In this document: positions 25,093-35,074 of the stretch, piece after piece
How the letters are laid out: each line of letters opens with the position of its first letter
How positions within the stretch are numbered: the stretch's first letter is position 1
From: Candidatus Solibacter usitatus
GTDB lineage: Bacteria > Acidobacteriota > Terriglobia > Bryobacterales > Bryobacteraceae
Length of the DNA: 64,000 nucleotides
Direction of reading: 5' to 3'
Assembly: GCA_016213245.1 (NCBI GenBank)
Contig: JACRBC010000055.1
Coordinates: 1-64,000, forward strand
Made by a program: the position numbers and the translations under genes
The notes under the pieces: generated by a model
Database searches by the model: none
What the model was told of the DNA's origin: nothing
Seen by the model: only the letters and a program-made list of their open reading frames with translations

Positions 25093-27287
25093 GGCGGACC
25101 TCCTGATCGAAGCGCCGCGGCCAGGATCTGGCCGGCGGCCACGGCGCCGTCGTTGGGCGGCAGCGCCTGGTGAGTATAGACCTTGAAACCAGCGCCGCCG
25201 AGCGCGGCGGAACACTGTTCGGTGAGCAGCGCGTTCTGAAAACAGCCGCCGGTCAGCAGCACCTTTTGAATGGCTGCCTTCCTGGCGACTCCCACAATCA
25301 TACCGACAAGAGCATGATGGAACACCGCCGCCCGGTCCTCGATGGAGCCCTTGGCGGAGGCGAGGTGCTCGATCAGAGGCTGCCAGTCCGTGCCGCACTC
25401 CACCGTCTCCGAGGTGTTGGAGCGGCGAGCGGCAAACTCCAGCCGCATCGCCGCCTCGCCCTCGAAGGAAGAGACGGGACACAGGCCGAGCAGCGCGGCG
25501 GCGGCGTCGAACAGCCGTCCCGCGCTGGTTGTCGCCGGGCAGTTCAAACGGCGGGCCAGCATCGACTCCAGCACCTGCCACTCGGCCGCCTGAAACAAAT
25601 GCCGGGCCAGCTCTTCCCGGCCGATTTCGTGCAGCAGGCCGAGCAGCGCGCGCCGCGGCTCGCGAACCGCCTGCTCGCCGCCGGGCAGAGAAAACGGCCG
25701 CAGATGCGCGATCCGCCGGCAGCGGGCGCCGTCGAACAGCAGAAACTCGCCGCCCCACACGGTCGCGTCCGTACCGTAGCCCGAGCCGTCCCAGGAGACG
25801 CCGAGCAGCGGCGCTTCGATGTGATGCTCCAGCACTCCCGCCAGAACGTGCGCCTCGTGATGCTGCACGCGCGTGACGGGCAGGCCCAGCGACTCGGCCG
25901 AGCGCGTGGAGCCGTAGTCGGGGTGGAGATCGCAGGCCACCCCCGTTGGGCGCAATTGATAGGTCTCCCTCATGTCGGAGAGTGCCCGCCGGTGGCTCTC
26001 CACCGCGGGCAGCGTGGAGAGGTCCCCCAGGTGCTGGCTGACGAAGACCAGGCGGCCGCGCGAGAAGGCGACGGTGTTTTTCATGTGTGCGCCGGTGGCC
26101 AGCAGCTCGGGCAGGTCGACCGGGGAAGGGAGGGGCAGCGGCGCGTAGCCGCGCGCGCGGCGCAGCAGCACGGGCTGGCCGCCGATGAAGCGCACGATGG
26201 AGTCGTCCACCGGGCGCAGGATCGGGCGGTCGTGCATCAGGAACAGGTCGGCTACGGCGCCGAGCCGGTGCAGCGCTTCGCCGTTGTCGATGCAGATGGG
26301 CTCGTCGCTGAGATTGCCGCTGGTGGCGACGATGGCGAAGCCGAGCTCGTCCAGCAGCAGCGTGTGCAGCGGCGAATAGGGCAGCATCAGCCCGAGAAAG
26401 GGATTGCCGGGGGCGATCTCATCCGGCAGTTCGTTGTCGTGCTCCACCAGCACGATGGGCGCCTGCGGCGAGCGCAGCAGTTGGAGCGCCTCCTCGCTCG
26501 CCGGCCACGACGGCGCCATCACCGCGAACGGTTTCGTGGGGCGCCGCTTGCGCCGGCGCAGCTCGGTGATGACGGCCGCGTTGCGCGCATCGCAGATCAG
26601 GTGGAATCCACCGATGCCCTTCAAAGCCACGATGCGGCCGTCGCGCACCGCCTGCGACGTTTGGAGCAGCGCTTCGTGCCCGGCGGCCAGAGTCTGCCCC
26701 GCCGGCGCGCACAGTGTGAGCCGCGGGCCGCAATCGGCGCAACAGTTGGTCTGCGCGTGGAAGCGCCGGTCGGCGGGATCTGTGTACTCGGCCAGGCACG
26801 CCGGACACATGGGGAAACGGTCCATGGAGGTCTGCGGGCGGTCGTAAGGCAAGCCGCGGACGATGGAGTAACGCGGGCCGCAGTGCGTGCAGGTGGTGAA
26901 CGGGTAACGGTAGCGGCGGTTGCGCGGGTCGCCGATGTCTTTGAGGCACGCGGTGCAGATGGCGAGGTCCGGCAGCAGGTAGGCGGCGGGCTCGCCGGAG
27001 GAGTCGCTGTGGCGGACGGCGAACTCGCCGCCGCCCTGCTCCGCGATCGCCTCGGATGAAAAGCCGCTGACCACGGCGTTGGCTGGCGGTCCGGCCCGCA
27101 GTTCCTCTTGGAACGCTTCGACGGACGCTGTCGGCCCTTCGACTTCGATGCAGACGCCCTGGATGGAGTTCAACACATAGCCGGCCAGCCCGCGCGCCCG
27201 CGCCAGTCGGTAGACGTGAGGCCGGAAGCCCACCCCTTGCACAGCCCCGGTGATGCGGATGCGAAGGCGCATCGGAGAAGCATCCAT
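25083..27287 (-). CDS. hypF: Carbamoyltransferase HypF
   Basis: A 734-residue multidomain enzyme that makes the carbamoyl group (from carbamoyl phosphate and ATP) for HypE. Domains in order are: acylphosphatase ([16 protein letters not shown], residues ~12-90); two zinc fingers (CTACLKD...[10 protein letters not shown] and CPACLAE...CCADCGPRL, ~110-190); the YrdC/Sua5-like domain ([15 protein letters not shown]...); and the Kae1-like domain with the metal motif [11 protein letters not shown] and later [10 protein letters not shown]. Length is normal. It is the first gene of the hyp operon, 76 bases from the divergent thiolase gene, which places the operon promoter in that short gap. Confidence 0.95.
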   Translation of the reverse strand: MDASPMRLRIRITGAVQGVGFRPHVYRLARARGLAGYVLNSIQGVCIEVEGPTASVEAFQEELRAGPPANAVVSGFSSEAIAEQGGGEFAVRHSDSSGEPAAYLLPDLAICTACLKDIGDPRNRRYRYPFTTCTHCGPRYSIVRGLPYDRPQTSMDRFPMCPACLAEYTDPADRRFHAQTNCCADCGPRLTLCAPAGQTLAAGHEALLQTSQAVRDGRIVALKGIGGFHLICDARNAAVITELRRRKRRPTKPFAVMAPSWPASEEALQLLRSPQAPIVLVEHDNELPDEIAPGNPFLGLMLPYSPLHTLLLDELGFAIVATSGNLSDEPICIDNGEALHRLGAVADLFLMHDRPILRPVDDSIVRFIGGQPVLLRRARGYAPLPLPSPVDLPELLATGAHMKNTVAFSRGRLVFVSQHLGDLSTLPAVESHRRALSDMRETYQLRPTGVACDLHPDYGSTRSAESLGLPVTRVQHHEAHVLAGVLEHHIEAPLLGVSWDGSGYGTDATVWGGEFLLFDGARCRRIAHLRPFSLPGGEQAVREPRRALLGLLHEIGREELARHLFQAAEWQVLESMLARRLNCPATTSAGRLFDAAAALLGLCPVSSFEGEAAMRLEFAARRSNTSETVECGTDWQPLIEHLASAKGSIEDRAAVFHHALVGMIVGVARKAAIQKVLLTGGCFQNALLTEQCSAALGGAGFKVYTHQALPPNDGAVAAGQILAAALRSGGPPCA

Positions 27288-27363
27288 GATACGAGGATGA
27301 TACGACGCCGCGCTCCGCCGCTTGGGCTAGTCTGGTGTTGAAAGGACCTCCCTGTCGAGAGCC

Positions 27364-28566
27364 ATGAAGAAGATCTACATCGCCTCCTACCACCAGTCGA
27401 AGTTCGGCAAGTTGATGGACATGACCGTGCCGGACATCGTTCGCGCCGCCGTCGACGGCGCCTGCTCGCAGATCGGCGCGCCTGCGTCGGCGCTGGACAC
27501 GGGCTCGCTCGGCGCGGCCTGCAACTTCTCGCTCAATGAACAGGGGCTGCTCGCCGGGCTGCTGGCCGGCGTGCCAGGCATGGAGAGCAAGCCCATCGAG
27601 ACCGTGGAGAACGCCTGTGCCTCCGGCGGTCAGGCCGTGCTCAGCGTCATCCAGAAACTGCTGCTCGGCCTCGGCGAGACCGGCATCGCCGCCGGCTATG
27701 AGAAGATGCGCGACGCCGAGGGCAAGATGGACGGCAAGCTCATCGGCAAGGTGCTCGGCTACTTCTCCCATCCGGACGACCGCCAGGGCAAGCTCTTCGT
27801 CTTCCCGCACATCTTCGCCGAGGTGATGCGCGACTACATGGCCGTCCACGGCGTGCCCGAGGAGCACCTGGCGCAGATCGCCGTCGAGGAGTACGCCAAC
27901 GCCAAACACAATCCCTGGGCGCAGATGAGCAAGGTGCAGATCACCCTCGAACAGGCGATGAAGATCGAGGGGCTCAACCGCTACGTCGTCGAGGGACTGC
28001 CGCTGAAGACCTACGACTGCTCGCAGATCACCGACGGCTACGCCGCGCTGATCCTGGCCACCGAGGAGGGTCTCAACCGCCTGGGCGTGAAGAAGCAGGA
28101 CGCCGTCGAGATCGCCGGTTGGGCGCAGGCCACCGATCCGCTCGCGCGCGCCGGGCGCGACGTGCTGCGCCCGGCCGGCGCCGGCAGGGCGATGTGCAAG
28201 GCCTACGGCATGGCCGGCCTCACTCCGGCCGACGTCAACGCGGCCGAGGTCCACGACTGCTTCAGCGTCATGGGCGCCATTGGCACGGAGGTGATCGGCA
28301 AAGCCGCGCCGGGCCTCGGCGCGCGCTACTGGGTCGAGGGCAAGGCGCGGCCGGACGGCGAGTGCGGCATCAACACCTCCGGCGGGCTCATCGCCAAGGG
28401 CCACCCCATCGGCGCCACCGGCGTGGCCATGATCGGCTGGGCGGCGCTGCAACTGCTGGGCAAGGCGCCGGCGGAGCTGCAAGTGAAGGACGCGCGCGCC
28501 GCCGCCACGTTCAACATCGGCGGGCCCATCTGCGCCTCGGTGTGCACCGTGCTGAAGCCCGGCTGA
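27364..28566 (+). CDS. SCP2-type thiolase (acetyl-CoA acetyltransferase-like)
   Basis: A 400-residue thiolase-fold enzyme. The nucleophilic cysteine is in VENACASGGQAV. The His region appears as EVHDCFSVMG and INTSGGLIAKGHPIGATG, and the C-terminal cysteine stretch as GGPICASVCTVLKPG. The HDCFS and AKGHP blocks are typical of SCP2/non-specific lipid-transfer-type thiolases. These often pair with a DUF35/OB-fold zinc protein, which is not seen here. It could condense or cleave acyl-CoAs; direction is unknown. Divergent from hypF and followed by the TonB receptor 53 bases later. Confidence 0.88.
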   Translation: MKKIYIASYHQSKFGKLMDMTVPDIVRAAVDGACSQIGAPASALDTGSLGAACNFSLNEQGLLAGLLAGVPGMESKPIETVENACASGGQAVLSVIQKLLLGLGETGIAAGYEKMRDAEGKMDGKLIGKVLGYFSHPDDRQGKLFVFPHIFAEVMRDYMAVHGVPEEHLAQIAVEEYANAKHNPWAQMSKVQITLEQAMKIEGLNRYVVEGLPLKTYDCSQITDGYAALILATEEGLNRLGVKKQDAVEIAGWAQATDPLARAGRDVLRPAGAGRAMCKAYGMAGLTPADVNAAEVHDCFSVMGAIGTEVIGKAAPGLGARYWVEGKARPDGECGINTSGGLIAKGHPIGATGVAMIGWAALQLLGKAPAELQVKDARAAATFNIGGPICASVCTVLKPG

Positions 28567-28619
28567 CCGGCTTGCATCCTTACGCATACGAATGGAATGT
28601 TCGTGCTACGATGGCATCC

Positions 28620-30671
28620 ATGATACCGATGCCACGCACTCTTTTCGTTGCGGTTTTCGTGCTGCTGCCGGCCGGCGGGCAAGAAAAGGACGACAAGCCC
28701 GTCATCCCCGTGTTGCACCAGAGCATCGTCGTGCGGGCCGCGCCGGTCGAGGTGACCATCGAGCGGCGGAACGCCGAGGTGGTGCAGAAGTCCCTCTTTT
28801 CGCGCGACGACCAGGTCTTCCACCTGCTCGACGCGGGAATCAACGCCGGCCAGCACGAGGGTGGCGCCAAGAGCCTGGAGATCCGGCGATTCGGTTTCAA
28901 TCTCGACCACGGCGGAGTCAGCGGCGGGCTGAAGGTGATGACCGACGGGGTTCAGCAGAACCTCGGCACGCAGGGCCACGGGCAGGGCTACCTCGGCAAC
29001 CTCAAGAGCCTCACGCCGGAACTGGTTCAGGAGGTCAACCTGATCAACGGGCCGTTCAGCGCCGAGTACGGCGACTTCAGCGGGCTGGGCGTGGTGCACA
29101 TCCTCACCCGCGAGTCGATGCCGGATGAGTTCACTCTCCGGCTGCAAGGCGGCTCCTTCGACACCGCGCGCGGCTTCTTCGCTTATAGCCCCAACCTGAC
29201 CACAACCGACGCGCTGGTTGCCTACGAGGGCTCCTATGCCAACGGGCCGTTCATCAATCCGCTCGGTTACCGCCGCGACAACCTGACCGCGAACATCACC
29301 CGACGGCTGTCGGAAAAGCGCCAGGCCGCCGTCAAGGCCAACTTCGGACGAGGCGTGTCGGACTCCTCCGGACAATTGCCCGTCGACGAGATTGACGCCG
29401 GCCGCCTGAACCGCTTCGGCGCCATCGACTCGACCAACGGCATCCGGCAATGGAACGGCACCCTGGCCGGCTACCTGCGCCAGGAGGGGACGCGGGGCGA
29501 TGTTCTCAAGTTGGATGGCTTCGTGGGCCGCACCCTCTTCGACCACTTCATGAACTTCACGTTCTTTCTGAACGACCTCACCGGCGGCGACGCCTTCCAG
29601 CAGCACGATTCACGTCTTCAGCAGGGCGCCAACGCGCAGTACCTGCGGCCGCACAAGCTCCTCGGCATGACGGCTTATCTCTCGAGCGGCGCCAACTTCC
29701 ACGGCAACCAGATCAACGTGTCGCTTTACCCGCGCCAAGGGCGTGTGCCCACCGGGGTGACCACGCGCGCCAACGCCGCCATCACCAACGGCGCGGGCTA
29801 CGTCCAGGAGAACGTCAGCCTTTTCGGCGGGAAAGTGCTGGCCGGCGCCGGAATGCGCTTCGACGCCTTCCGCTTCGCCGTCACCGATCGTCTCGATCCC
29901 GATTCCAGCGGCGTCCAAACCGCCGGCCGCTGGCAGCCCAAGGCGAGCCTCTCCTTCACGCCCTCGTCCAGGGCGCCTCTCACCTTGTTTGCCAACTACG
30001 GCCGCGGCATCTCGACTTCCGACGCCCGAGCCATTGTGAAGCGCCCGCGGATGGAGCGGGTGGCCACCACGGACTTCACGCAGGCCGGCCTGGCGGCGCG
30101 CACCGGCAGGTTCTCGGCGCAAAGCTCGGCGTTCCTCATCGAACGTTCCAACGAGCAGGTCTATGTGCCCGACGACGGCAGTATCGAGTTCCGCAGCCCC
30201 AGTCGTGCCTACGGCTTCGAGACCAAGGCCTCGCTTGAACTCACCCGCTTCGTCTTCCTGAATGGCGGCTTCACGAAAGTCGCCAACGCTTTCTACACGG
30301 GCGTTCCGCGCGCGTACGTGGAAGCGGCGCCCCATTTCGTCGCCAACGCGGGCCTGACCGTTTCGGGCTGGCGGGGCTGGAGCGGCTCGCTGCGCATGCG
30401 TGCCATCAACCACTACCGGCTGGACGGGGAGGACCCTGCCGTCGCCGCCGGGGGCCACACCGTCTTCGATCTGGGCCTCTCGCGCCGCATCACGCGAGAC
30501 GTGGACTTCAGTTTCGCCGCCGACAACCTGCTGAATCGTCCCTACTACGAAACGCAGAACTACTTTGAATCCCGCCTTCCCGGGCAGGAGCCGCGCTTCC
30601 GCGTGCACGCCACGCCGGGCTATTCGCGGACGCTCATCGCCGGCATCAGCGTGCGCCTGCGGCGCAAGTAG
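28620..30671 (+). CDS. TonB-dependent outer-membrane receptor
   Basis: About 683 residues. A signal peptide (RTLFVAVFVLLPAGGQ) leads into a plug domain (SLEIRRFGFNLDHGG, VQEVNLINGPFSAEYGDFSG, GLGVVHILTRE). A 22-strand-type barrel with alternating aromatic strands follows (FFAYSPNL, YVQENVSLFGGKVLAGAGMRF, SLRMRAINHYRLDG), ending in FSFAADNLLNRPYYETQNYF and a final GISVRLRRK strand. There is no N-terminal carboxypeptidase-regulatory domain, unlike the long Oar-type receptors common in this phylum. Starts at 28611, 28620 and 28629 are all possible; no strong ribosome site decides. The ligand is unknown. Confidence 0.85.
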   Translation: MIPMPRTLFVAVFVLLPAGGQEKDDKPVIPVLHQSIVVRAAPVEVTIERRNAEVVQKSLFSRDDQVFHLLDAGINAGQHEGGAKSLEIRRFGFNLDHGGVSGGLKVMTDGVQQNLGTQGHGQGYLGNLKSLTPELVQEVNLINGPFSAEYGDFSGLGVVHILTRESMPDEFTLRLQGGSFDTARGFFAYSPNLTTTDALVAYEGSYANGPFINPLGYRRDNLTANITRRLSEKRQAAVKANFGRGVSDSSGQLPVDEIDAGRLNRFGAIDSTNGIRQWNGTLAGYLRQEGTRGDVLKLDGFVGRTLFDHFMNFTFFLNDLTGGDAFQQHDSRLQQGANAQYLRPHKLLGMTAYLSSGANFHGNQINVSLYPRQGRVPTGVTTRANAAITNGAGYVQENVSLFGGKVLAGAGMRFDAFRFAVTDRLDPDSSGVQTAGRWQPKASLSFTPSSRAPLTLFANYGRGISTSDARAIVKRPRMERVATTDFTQAGLAARTGRFSAQSSAFLIERSNEQVYVPDDGSIEFRSPSRAYGFETKASLELTRFVFLNGGFTKVANAFYTGVPRAYVEAAPHFVANAGLTVSGWRGWSGSLRMRAINHYRLDGEDPAVAAGGHTVFDLGLSRRITRDVDFSFAADNLLNRPYYETQNYFESRLPGQEPRFRVHATPGYSRTLIAGISVRLRRK

Positions 30672-30720
30672 CTCCGCGGCCCACTCATCGTTCGCCCGCG
30701 CGAGACATACTGGTTAGAAC

Positions 30721-31659
30721 ATGACCCGGGAAGTGCACGTCGTGGATTCGCACACCGGCGGCGAGCCCACGCGCGTCGTCATCGCCGGCGGGCCCGATCT
30801 CGGCCTCGGTTCCATGGCCGGGCGGCTGATCCGCTTCAAGACGGAGCACGACCGCTTCCGCTCCGCGGTGGTGAACGAGCCGCGCGGCTCGGACGCCCTC
30901 GTCGGCGCGCTGCTGTGCCAGCCCGTGGATCCTGCCTGCGCCGCCGGCGTCATCTTCTTCAACAACGTCGGCTACCTGGGCATGTGCGGCCACGGGACCA
31001 TCGGCCTGGTCGCCACCCTGGCCCACCTGGGCCGTATCAAGCCGGGCGTGATCCGCATCGAGACGCCGGTGGGCGAAGTAAGCGCCGAGCTGCACCAGTC
31101 CGGCGAGGTCACCGTCGCCAACGTCCCCAGCTACCGCCTGGCCCAGGATGTGCCGGTCGAGGTGGAAGGCTACGGCGTGGTGCGCGGCGACATCGCCTGG
31201 GGCGGCAACTGGTTCTACCTGGCCGGCTCATCGCCCTACGAACTCGACCTCGCGAATCTCGAGCCGCTCACCGAATTCACCTGGCGCATCCGGCAGGCGC
31301 TGGTTCGAAACGGCATCACCGGCAAGGACGGCGCCGAGATCGACCACGTGGAAGTGTTCGGTCCGCCGCGCGGGCAGGCCGACAGCCGCAACTTCGTGCT
31401 CTGCCCGGGCAAGGCATACGACCGCTCCCCCTGCGGCACCGGCACCAGTGCCAAGCTGGCTTGCCTCTACGCCGACGGCAAGCTGGCGGAAGGCGCCGTG
31501 TGGCGGCAGGAGAGCATCGTCGGCTCCGTATTCGAAGGGAGCGTCACGGTGCGCGGCGGCATGCTGTTGCCCCGCATCCGGGGCAGCGCCTTCGTCAACG
31601 CCGAGGCGCGCCTGGTGCTGGACGGACACGATCCTTTCTGTTGGGGAATTCGCCGATGA
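30721..31659 (+). CDS. lhpA: 4-hydroxyproline 2-epimerase (proline racemase family)
   Basis: A 312-residue enzyme converting trans-4-hydroxy-L-proline to cis-4-hydroxy-D-proline without a cofactor. Both catalytic cysteines are present: MCGHGTIGL (first acid/base) and [10 protein letters not shown] (second). Two cysteines indicate a racemase/epimerase rather than the trans-3-hydroxyproline dehydratase branch, which replaces one. [15 protein letters not shown] at the N-terminus and GGNWFYL are also family marks. It starts a five-gene operon for hydroxyproline breakdown, and its stop overlaps the next ATG. No strong ribosome site is visible. Confidence 0.92.
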   Translation: MTREVHVVDSHTGGEPTRVVIAGGPDLGLGSMAGRLIRFKTEHDRFRSAVVNEPRGSDALVGALLCQPVDPACAAGVIFFNNVGYLGMCGHGTIGLVATLAHLGRIKPGVIRIETPVGEVSAELHQSGEVTVANVPSYRLAQDVPVEVEGYGVVRGDIAWGGNWFYLAGSSPYELDLANLEPLTEFTWRIRQALVRNGITGKDGAEIDHVEVFGPPRGQADSRNFVLCPGKAYDRSPCGTGTSAKLACLYADGKLAEGAVWRQESIVGSVFEGSVTVRGGMLLPRIRGSAFVNAEARLVLDGHDPFCWGIRR

Positions 31660-32762
31660 ACCACAGCGCCGACGTCGTCATCGCCGGCGGCGGCATTGTC
31701 GGCGCGGCCTGCGCCTACGAGTGCGCCCGGGCCGGGCTCTCGGTGACGGTGATCGAGGGCGCCATCATCGGCGGCGGCGCCAGCGCGGCCGGCATGGGCC
31801 ACATCGTGGTGATGGACGACTCCGAGGCGCAGTTCAATCTCACGCTGCTTTCGCAACAGCTCTGGAGCGAGCGCGTGGCGGAGATGACTGACGGGGTCGA
31901 GCACCTCCCCTGCGGCACCCTCTGGGTGGCTGCCGATGAGGAAGAGATGGCGGAGGTGCGCCGCAAGCGCGCGTTCTACTCGCAGCGTGGCGTGCCCGTT
32001 GAGATGCTCGATTCACGCCAGCTCGCCGAGGCCGAGCCGCACCTGCGTCCGGATCTGGCCGGCGGCCTGCTGGTCCCCGGCGACAGCGTGGTCTACCCGC
32101 CCGTCGCGGCGCGGTGGCTGCTCGACCGCTGCGGCGCGCGCGTCCTCACCGGCGTCCCCATCGCGACGCTCGACGACAACGGCGCGACGCTCGAGGACGG
32201 ATCGCGCGTCTCCGGCGGCGTGATCGTCAACGCGCTGGGCGCGAAGGCCGCGCGCCTCATGCCCTCCATCCCTGTCACGCCGCGCAAGGGCCACCTGGTC
32301 ATCACCGACCGCTATCCGGGCTTCCTCCGCCACCAACTGGTCGAGCTCGGCTACCTCAAGAGCGCCCACTCCGCCGGCGCCGATTCGATTGCTTTCAATG
32401 TCCAGCCCCGCCGCACCGGCCAGGTGCTGATCGGCTCGTCCCGCCAGTTCGGCGCCGATCACAAGGGGATCGATCAGCCCATCCTCAGCCGCATGTTGCG
32501 GCGGGCGGCCGAGTACATGCCGCGAATCGGTTCCTTGATCGCCATCCGCGCCTGGACCGGCTTCCGCGCCGCTACACCCGACCACTTGCCCCTGATCGGC
32601 CCCATGCCCGGCGCCTCGCGCCTCTGGCTCGCCACCGGCCACGAAGGACTGGGCGTCACCACCGCTCTGGCCACCGGCAGGCTGATCGCCGATCAGATCA
32701 CCGGGCGCAGTTCGCCCATCGACGCCGCGCCCTACCTCCCCGCCAGGTGCATCCATGGCTGA
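31656..32762 (+). CDS. FAD-dependent D-amino-acid oxidoreductase (D-hydroxyproline dehydrogenase subunit)
   Basis: A 368-residue DAO-family flavoprotein. The FAD-binding [20 protein letters not shown] is at residues 6-25. [17 protein letters not shown] and the C-terminal [19 protein letters not shown] and [18 protein letters not shown] bind flavin and substrate. It corresponds to the LhpB-type subunit that oxidises cis-4-hydroxy-D-proline to pyrroline-4-hydroxy-2-carboxylate. With the two following genes it matches the three-subunit enzyme described in Pseudomonas aeruginosa. Coupled at both ends: ATGA with the epimerase, and an eight-base overlap with the ferredoxin gene. Confidence 0.88.
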   Translation: MNHSADVVIAGGGIVGAACAYECARAGLSVTVIEGAIIGGGASAAGMGHIVVMDDSEAQFNLTLLSQQLWSERVAEMTDGVEHLPCGTLWVAADEEEMAEVRRKRAFYSQRGVPVEMLDSRQLAEAEPHLRPDLAGGLLVPGDSVVYPPVAARWLLDRCGARVLTGVPIATLDDNGATLEDGSRVSGGVIVNALGAKAARLMPSIPVTPRKGHLVITDRYPGFLRHQLVELGYLKSAHSAGADSIAFNVQPRRTGQVLIGSSRQFGADHKGIDQPILSRMLRRAAEYMPRIGSLIAIRAWTGFRAATPDHLPLIGPMPGASRLWLATGHEGLGVTTALATGRLIADQITGRSSPIDAAPYLPARCIHG

Positions 32763-33000
32763 GCGCGTCACCATCTTCGTCGACGGCCGGCCCATCGCCG
32801 CCGAACGTGGCGCCACCGTCGCCGCCGCCATGCTCTCGGCCGGCATCCGCGCTTTCCGTCACTCGGTCTCCGGCGAACCTCGCGCCCCGCTGTGCGGCAT
32901 GGGCATCTGTTTCGAGTGCCGCGTGACCATCGGCGGCGAGCCGCACCGCCGCGGCTGCCAGACGCTCTGCCAGGACGGACTGGAGGTCTCCACCACGTGA
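32755..33000 (+). CDS. (2Fe-2S)-binding small subunit of the hydroxyproline dehydrogenase
   Basis: An 81-residue ferredoxin-fold protein. Cysteines in CGMGICFEC and RGCQTLC give the C-x4-C-x2-C...C arrangement used by HcnA/SoxA-like small subunits. It corresponds to the LhpE-type subunit of the heteromeric D-hydroxyproline dehydrogenase. Its end overlaps the GTG start of the next gene. Confidence 0.88.
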   Translation: MAERVTIFVDGRPIAAERGATVAAAMLSAGIRAFRHSVSGEPRAPLCGMGICFECRVTIGGEPHRRGCQTLCQDGLEVSTT

Positions 33001-34187
33001 GCGCTCCAGCCATTGTCGTCGTCGGCGCCGGACCAGCCGGAGTCGCCGCCGCCTGCCGGGCCGCCGGGTGCGGCAGGCGCGTCGTGCTGCTCGACGACAA
33101 CCCCGCGCCCGGCGGCCAGATCTGGCGCGGGGACCGGCAACAGCGCTGGTTGGCCCGCCTGGCCGATTCCGGCGTCGAGGTGCGCTGCGGGACCACCGTT
33201 TCGGGGCTGGAATTGCCCGGCGCAACGACTATCCTCGCCACGGGCGCCCGCGAGCTTTTCCTCCCCTTTCCCGGCTGGACCTCGCCCGGCGTCACCGGCG
33301 CGGGCGGATTGCAGGCGCTGATCAAATCCGGCTTCAGCATCGCCGGCAAGCGCGTCGTCGTCGCCGGCAGCGGGCTCCTGCTTCCCGCCGTCGCCTCCCT
33401 CGTCCGCAAGAGCGGAGGCAGCGTCGTTCTGATTGCGGAACAGACCTCGGCCATGAACATGGCCGCATTCGCGGCGGCATTGCTCTCGCGTCCGGAGAAG
33501 CTCGCGCAGTCGGCCGAGGCGGCGCTGTCACTGCTTGGGGTTCCCTACTTCACGCGGTGCGTCGTGGAGTCTTTCGATGGCGGGCGGGTGCGCCTGCGCC
33601 GCGGCAACGCCATCTTCGAATGCGACACCGACTACCTCGCCAGCGGCTTCGGACTCGTCCCTAACACCGAGCTGGCGGCTCTGCTCGGCTGCCGGCTCCT
33701 CGCTGGCGCGGTGGAAGTTGACGAGTTCCAGCAAACCACCGTCGCCGGTGTCTACGCCGCCGGCGAGTTGACCGGCATCGGCGGCGTGGAGAAATCCCTG
33801 GTCGAAGGCGAGATCGCCGGCCTGGCCGCCGCCGGCGCAGTGGACGAGGCCCGCGCGCTGTTCGGACGCAGCCGCCGCGCTCGACGCTTCTCCGCCGCGC
33901 TGAATCGCGCCTTCGCACTGGACGGCGGCCTGCGCGCGCTGCCGCGCGACGAAACGCTGGTCTGCCGCTGTGAAGACGTCTCCCACTCCCGGCTCAAGGG
34001 CTTGGCCTCCTGGCGCCAAGCCAAGCTCCACACCCGCTGCGGCATGGGCCCGTGCCAGGGCCGCGTCTGCGCCGCCGCCGCGCAGTTCCTCTATGGTTGG
34101 AACGATCAGTCCCCGCGCCCGCCCGTATTCCCCGTGCCCGCCGGCCTGCTCGCCGATCCGGGCAGCTTCGAAGGAGAACCCACATGA
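32997..34187 (+). CDS. FAD/NAD(P)-binding subunit with C-terminal [2Fe-2S] domain
   Basis: A 396-residue two-dinucleotide-binding flavoprotein. The first Rossmann motif is IVVVGAGPAGVAAACRAAG and the second RVVVAGSGLLLPAVA. A flavin-binding GVYAAGELTGIGG follows, and the C-terminal Bfd-like cluster region has CRCEDVS and RCGMGPCQGRVC. This is the HcnB/SoxA/OoxA-like subunit, matching LhpF of D-hydroxyproline dehydrogenase. I use GTG 32997, which overlaps the ferredoxin stop as GTGA; the frame from 32892 lies inside that gene. Its stop overlaps the ATG of the deaminase. Confidence 0.88.
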   Translation: MSAPAIVVVGAGPAGVAAACRAAGCGRRVVLLDDNPAPGGQIWRGDRQQRWLARLADSGVEVRCGTTVSGLELPGATTILATGARELFLPFPGWTSPGVTGAGGLQALIKSGFSIAGKRVVVAGSGLLLPAVASLVRKSGGSVVLIAEQTSAMNMAAFAAALLSRPEKLAQSAEAALSLLGVPYFTRCVVESFDGGRVRLRRGNAIFECDTDYLASGFGLVPNTELAALLGCRLLAGAVEVDEFQQTTVAGVYAAGELTGIGGVEKSLVEGEIAGLAAAGAVDEARALFGRSRRARRFSAALNRAFALDGGLRALPRDETLVCRCEDVSHSRLKGLASWRQAKLHTRCGMGPCQGRVCAAAAQFLYGWNDQSPRPPVFPVPAGLLADPGSFEGEPT

Positions 34188-35071
34188 ACTGGAACGGAGT
34201 CATCCCCGCCATCACCACACCGTTCAACACTGACCTCAGCGTCGATTACGCCTTCTTCGCCCGGCACTGCACTTGGATGATCGATAGCGGCTGCTCCGGC
34301 ATTGTCGCTCTCGGCTCTCTCGGCGAGGGCGCCACGCTCAGCTTCGACGAGAAGCGCGGGGTGCTGAGCACCGCTGTCGGGGCCGTGGGAGACCGTGCGC
34401 CCGTCGTCGCCGGCGTCTCCGCGCTCAGTACCGCCGAGACCGTGGCCATCGCGCGGATGGCCGCCGATTGCGGCTGCTCCGGCCTCATGGTCCTGCCGCC
34501 CTATGTCTACGTGGGCGACTGGCGCGAATCCAAGGCCCACGTCTCGGCCATCCTCCGCGCCACCCCCCTGTCCTGCATGCTCTACAACAACCCCATCGCC
34601 TACAAGACCGACTTCCTTCCCGAACAGGCCGCCGAACTGCTCAACGAGCACGCCAACCTGGAGGCCATCAAGGAATCGAGCGCCGACATCCGCCGCATCG
34701 CCGCGCTTCGCGTGCTGGCCGGCGACAGGTTGAAGATCCTGGCCGGCGTCGACGACCTCATCTTCGAGGCCGGCCTGGCCGGCGCGACAGGCTGGATCGC
34801 GGGACTGGTCAACGCCTTCCCCGCCGAGAGCGTCGAACTCTTCGACGCCTCCATCCGCGGCGACCGCGACCGCGCTTTCGCGCTCTACCAGTGGTTCCTT
34901 CCCCTGCTCCGCATGGACACCGTGCCGAAGTTCGTCCAGCTCATCAAGCTCGCCCAACAGGAGGCCGGCATGGGCAGCGAGCGCGTCCGGCCGCCGCGGC
35001 TCGAGCTCACGGGAACAGAGCGCGAAGCGGCGCTGGCGGTGATCCGCGCAGCGCTCGCCTCGCGCCCTTGA
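34184..35071 (+). CDS. lhpC: Dihydrodipicolinate-synthase-family deaminase (pyrroline-4-hydroxy-2-carboxylate)
   Basis: A 295-residue class-I aldolase-fold enzyme. VIPAITTPFN, LGSLGEGATLS (phosphate/carboxylate loop), MLYNNPIAYKTD (Tyr) and LEAIKESSADI (Schiff-base Lys) are in their usual order. In this operon it should deaminate pyrroline-4-hydroxy-2-carboxylate to 2-oxoglutarate semialdehyde. ATGA overlap with the flavoprotein upstream, and AAGGAGA lies about seven bases before the start. The next enzyme, a 2-oxoglutarate-semialdehyde dehydrogenase, is not in the window. Confidence 0.88.
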   Translation: MNWNGVIPAITTPFNTDLSVDYAFFARHCTWMIDSGCSGIVALGSLGEGATLSFDEKRGVLSTAVGAVGDRAPVVAGVSALSTAETVAIARMAADCGCSGLMVLPPYVYVGDWRESKAHVSAILRATPLSCMLYNNPIAYKTDFLPEQAAELLNEHANLEAIKESSADIRRIAALRVLAGDRLKILAGVDDLIFEAGLAGATGWIAGLVNAFPAESVELFDASIRGDRDRAFALYQWFLPLLRMDTVPKFVQLIKLAQQEAGMGSERVRPPRLELTGTEREAALAVIRAALASRP

Positions 35072-35074
35072 GTT

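Noticed and set aside
26419..28587. 722-residue minus-strand open frame
   Set aside because: It is antisense to the thiolase and a frame shadow of hypF. The thiolase has catalytic motifs; this frame has none.
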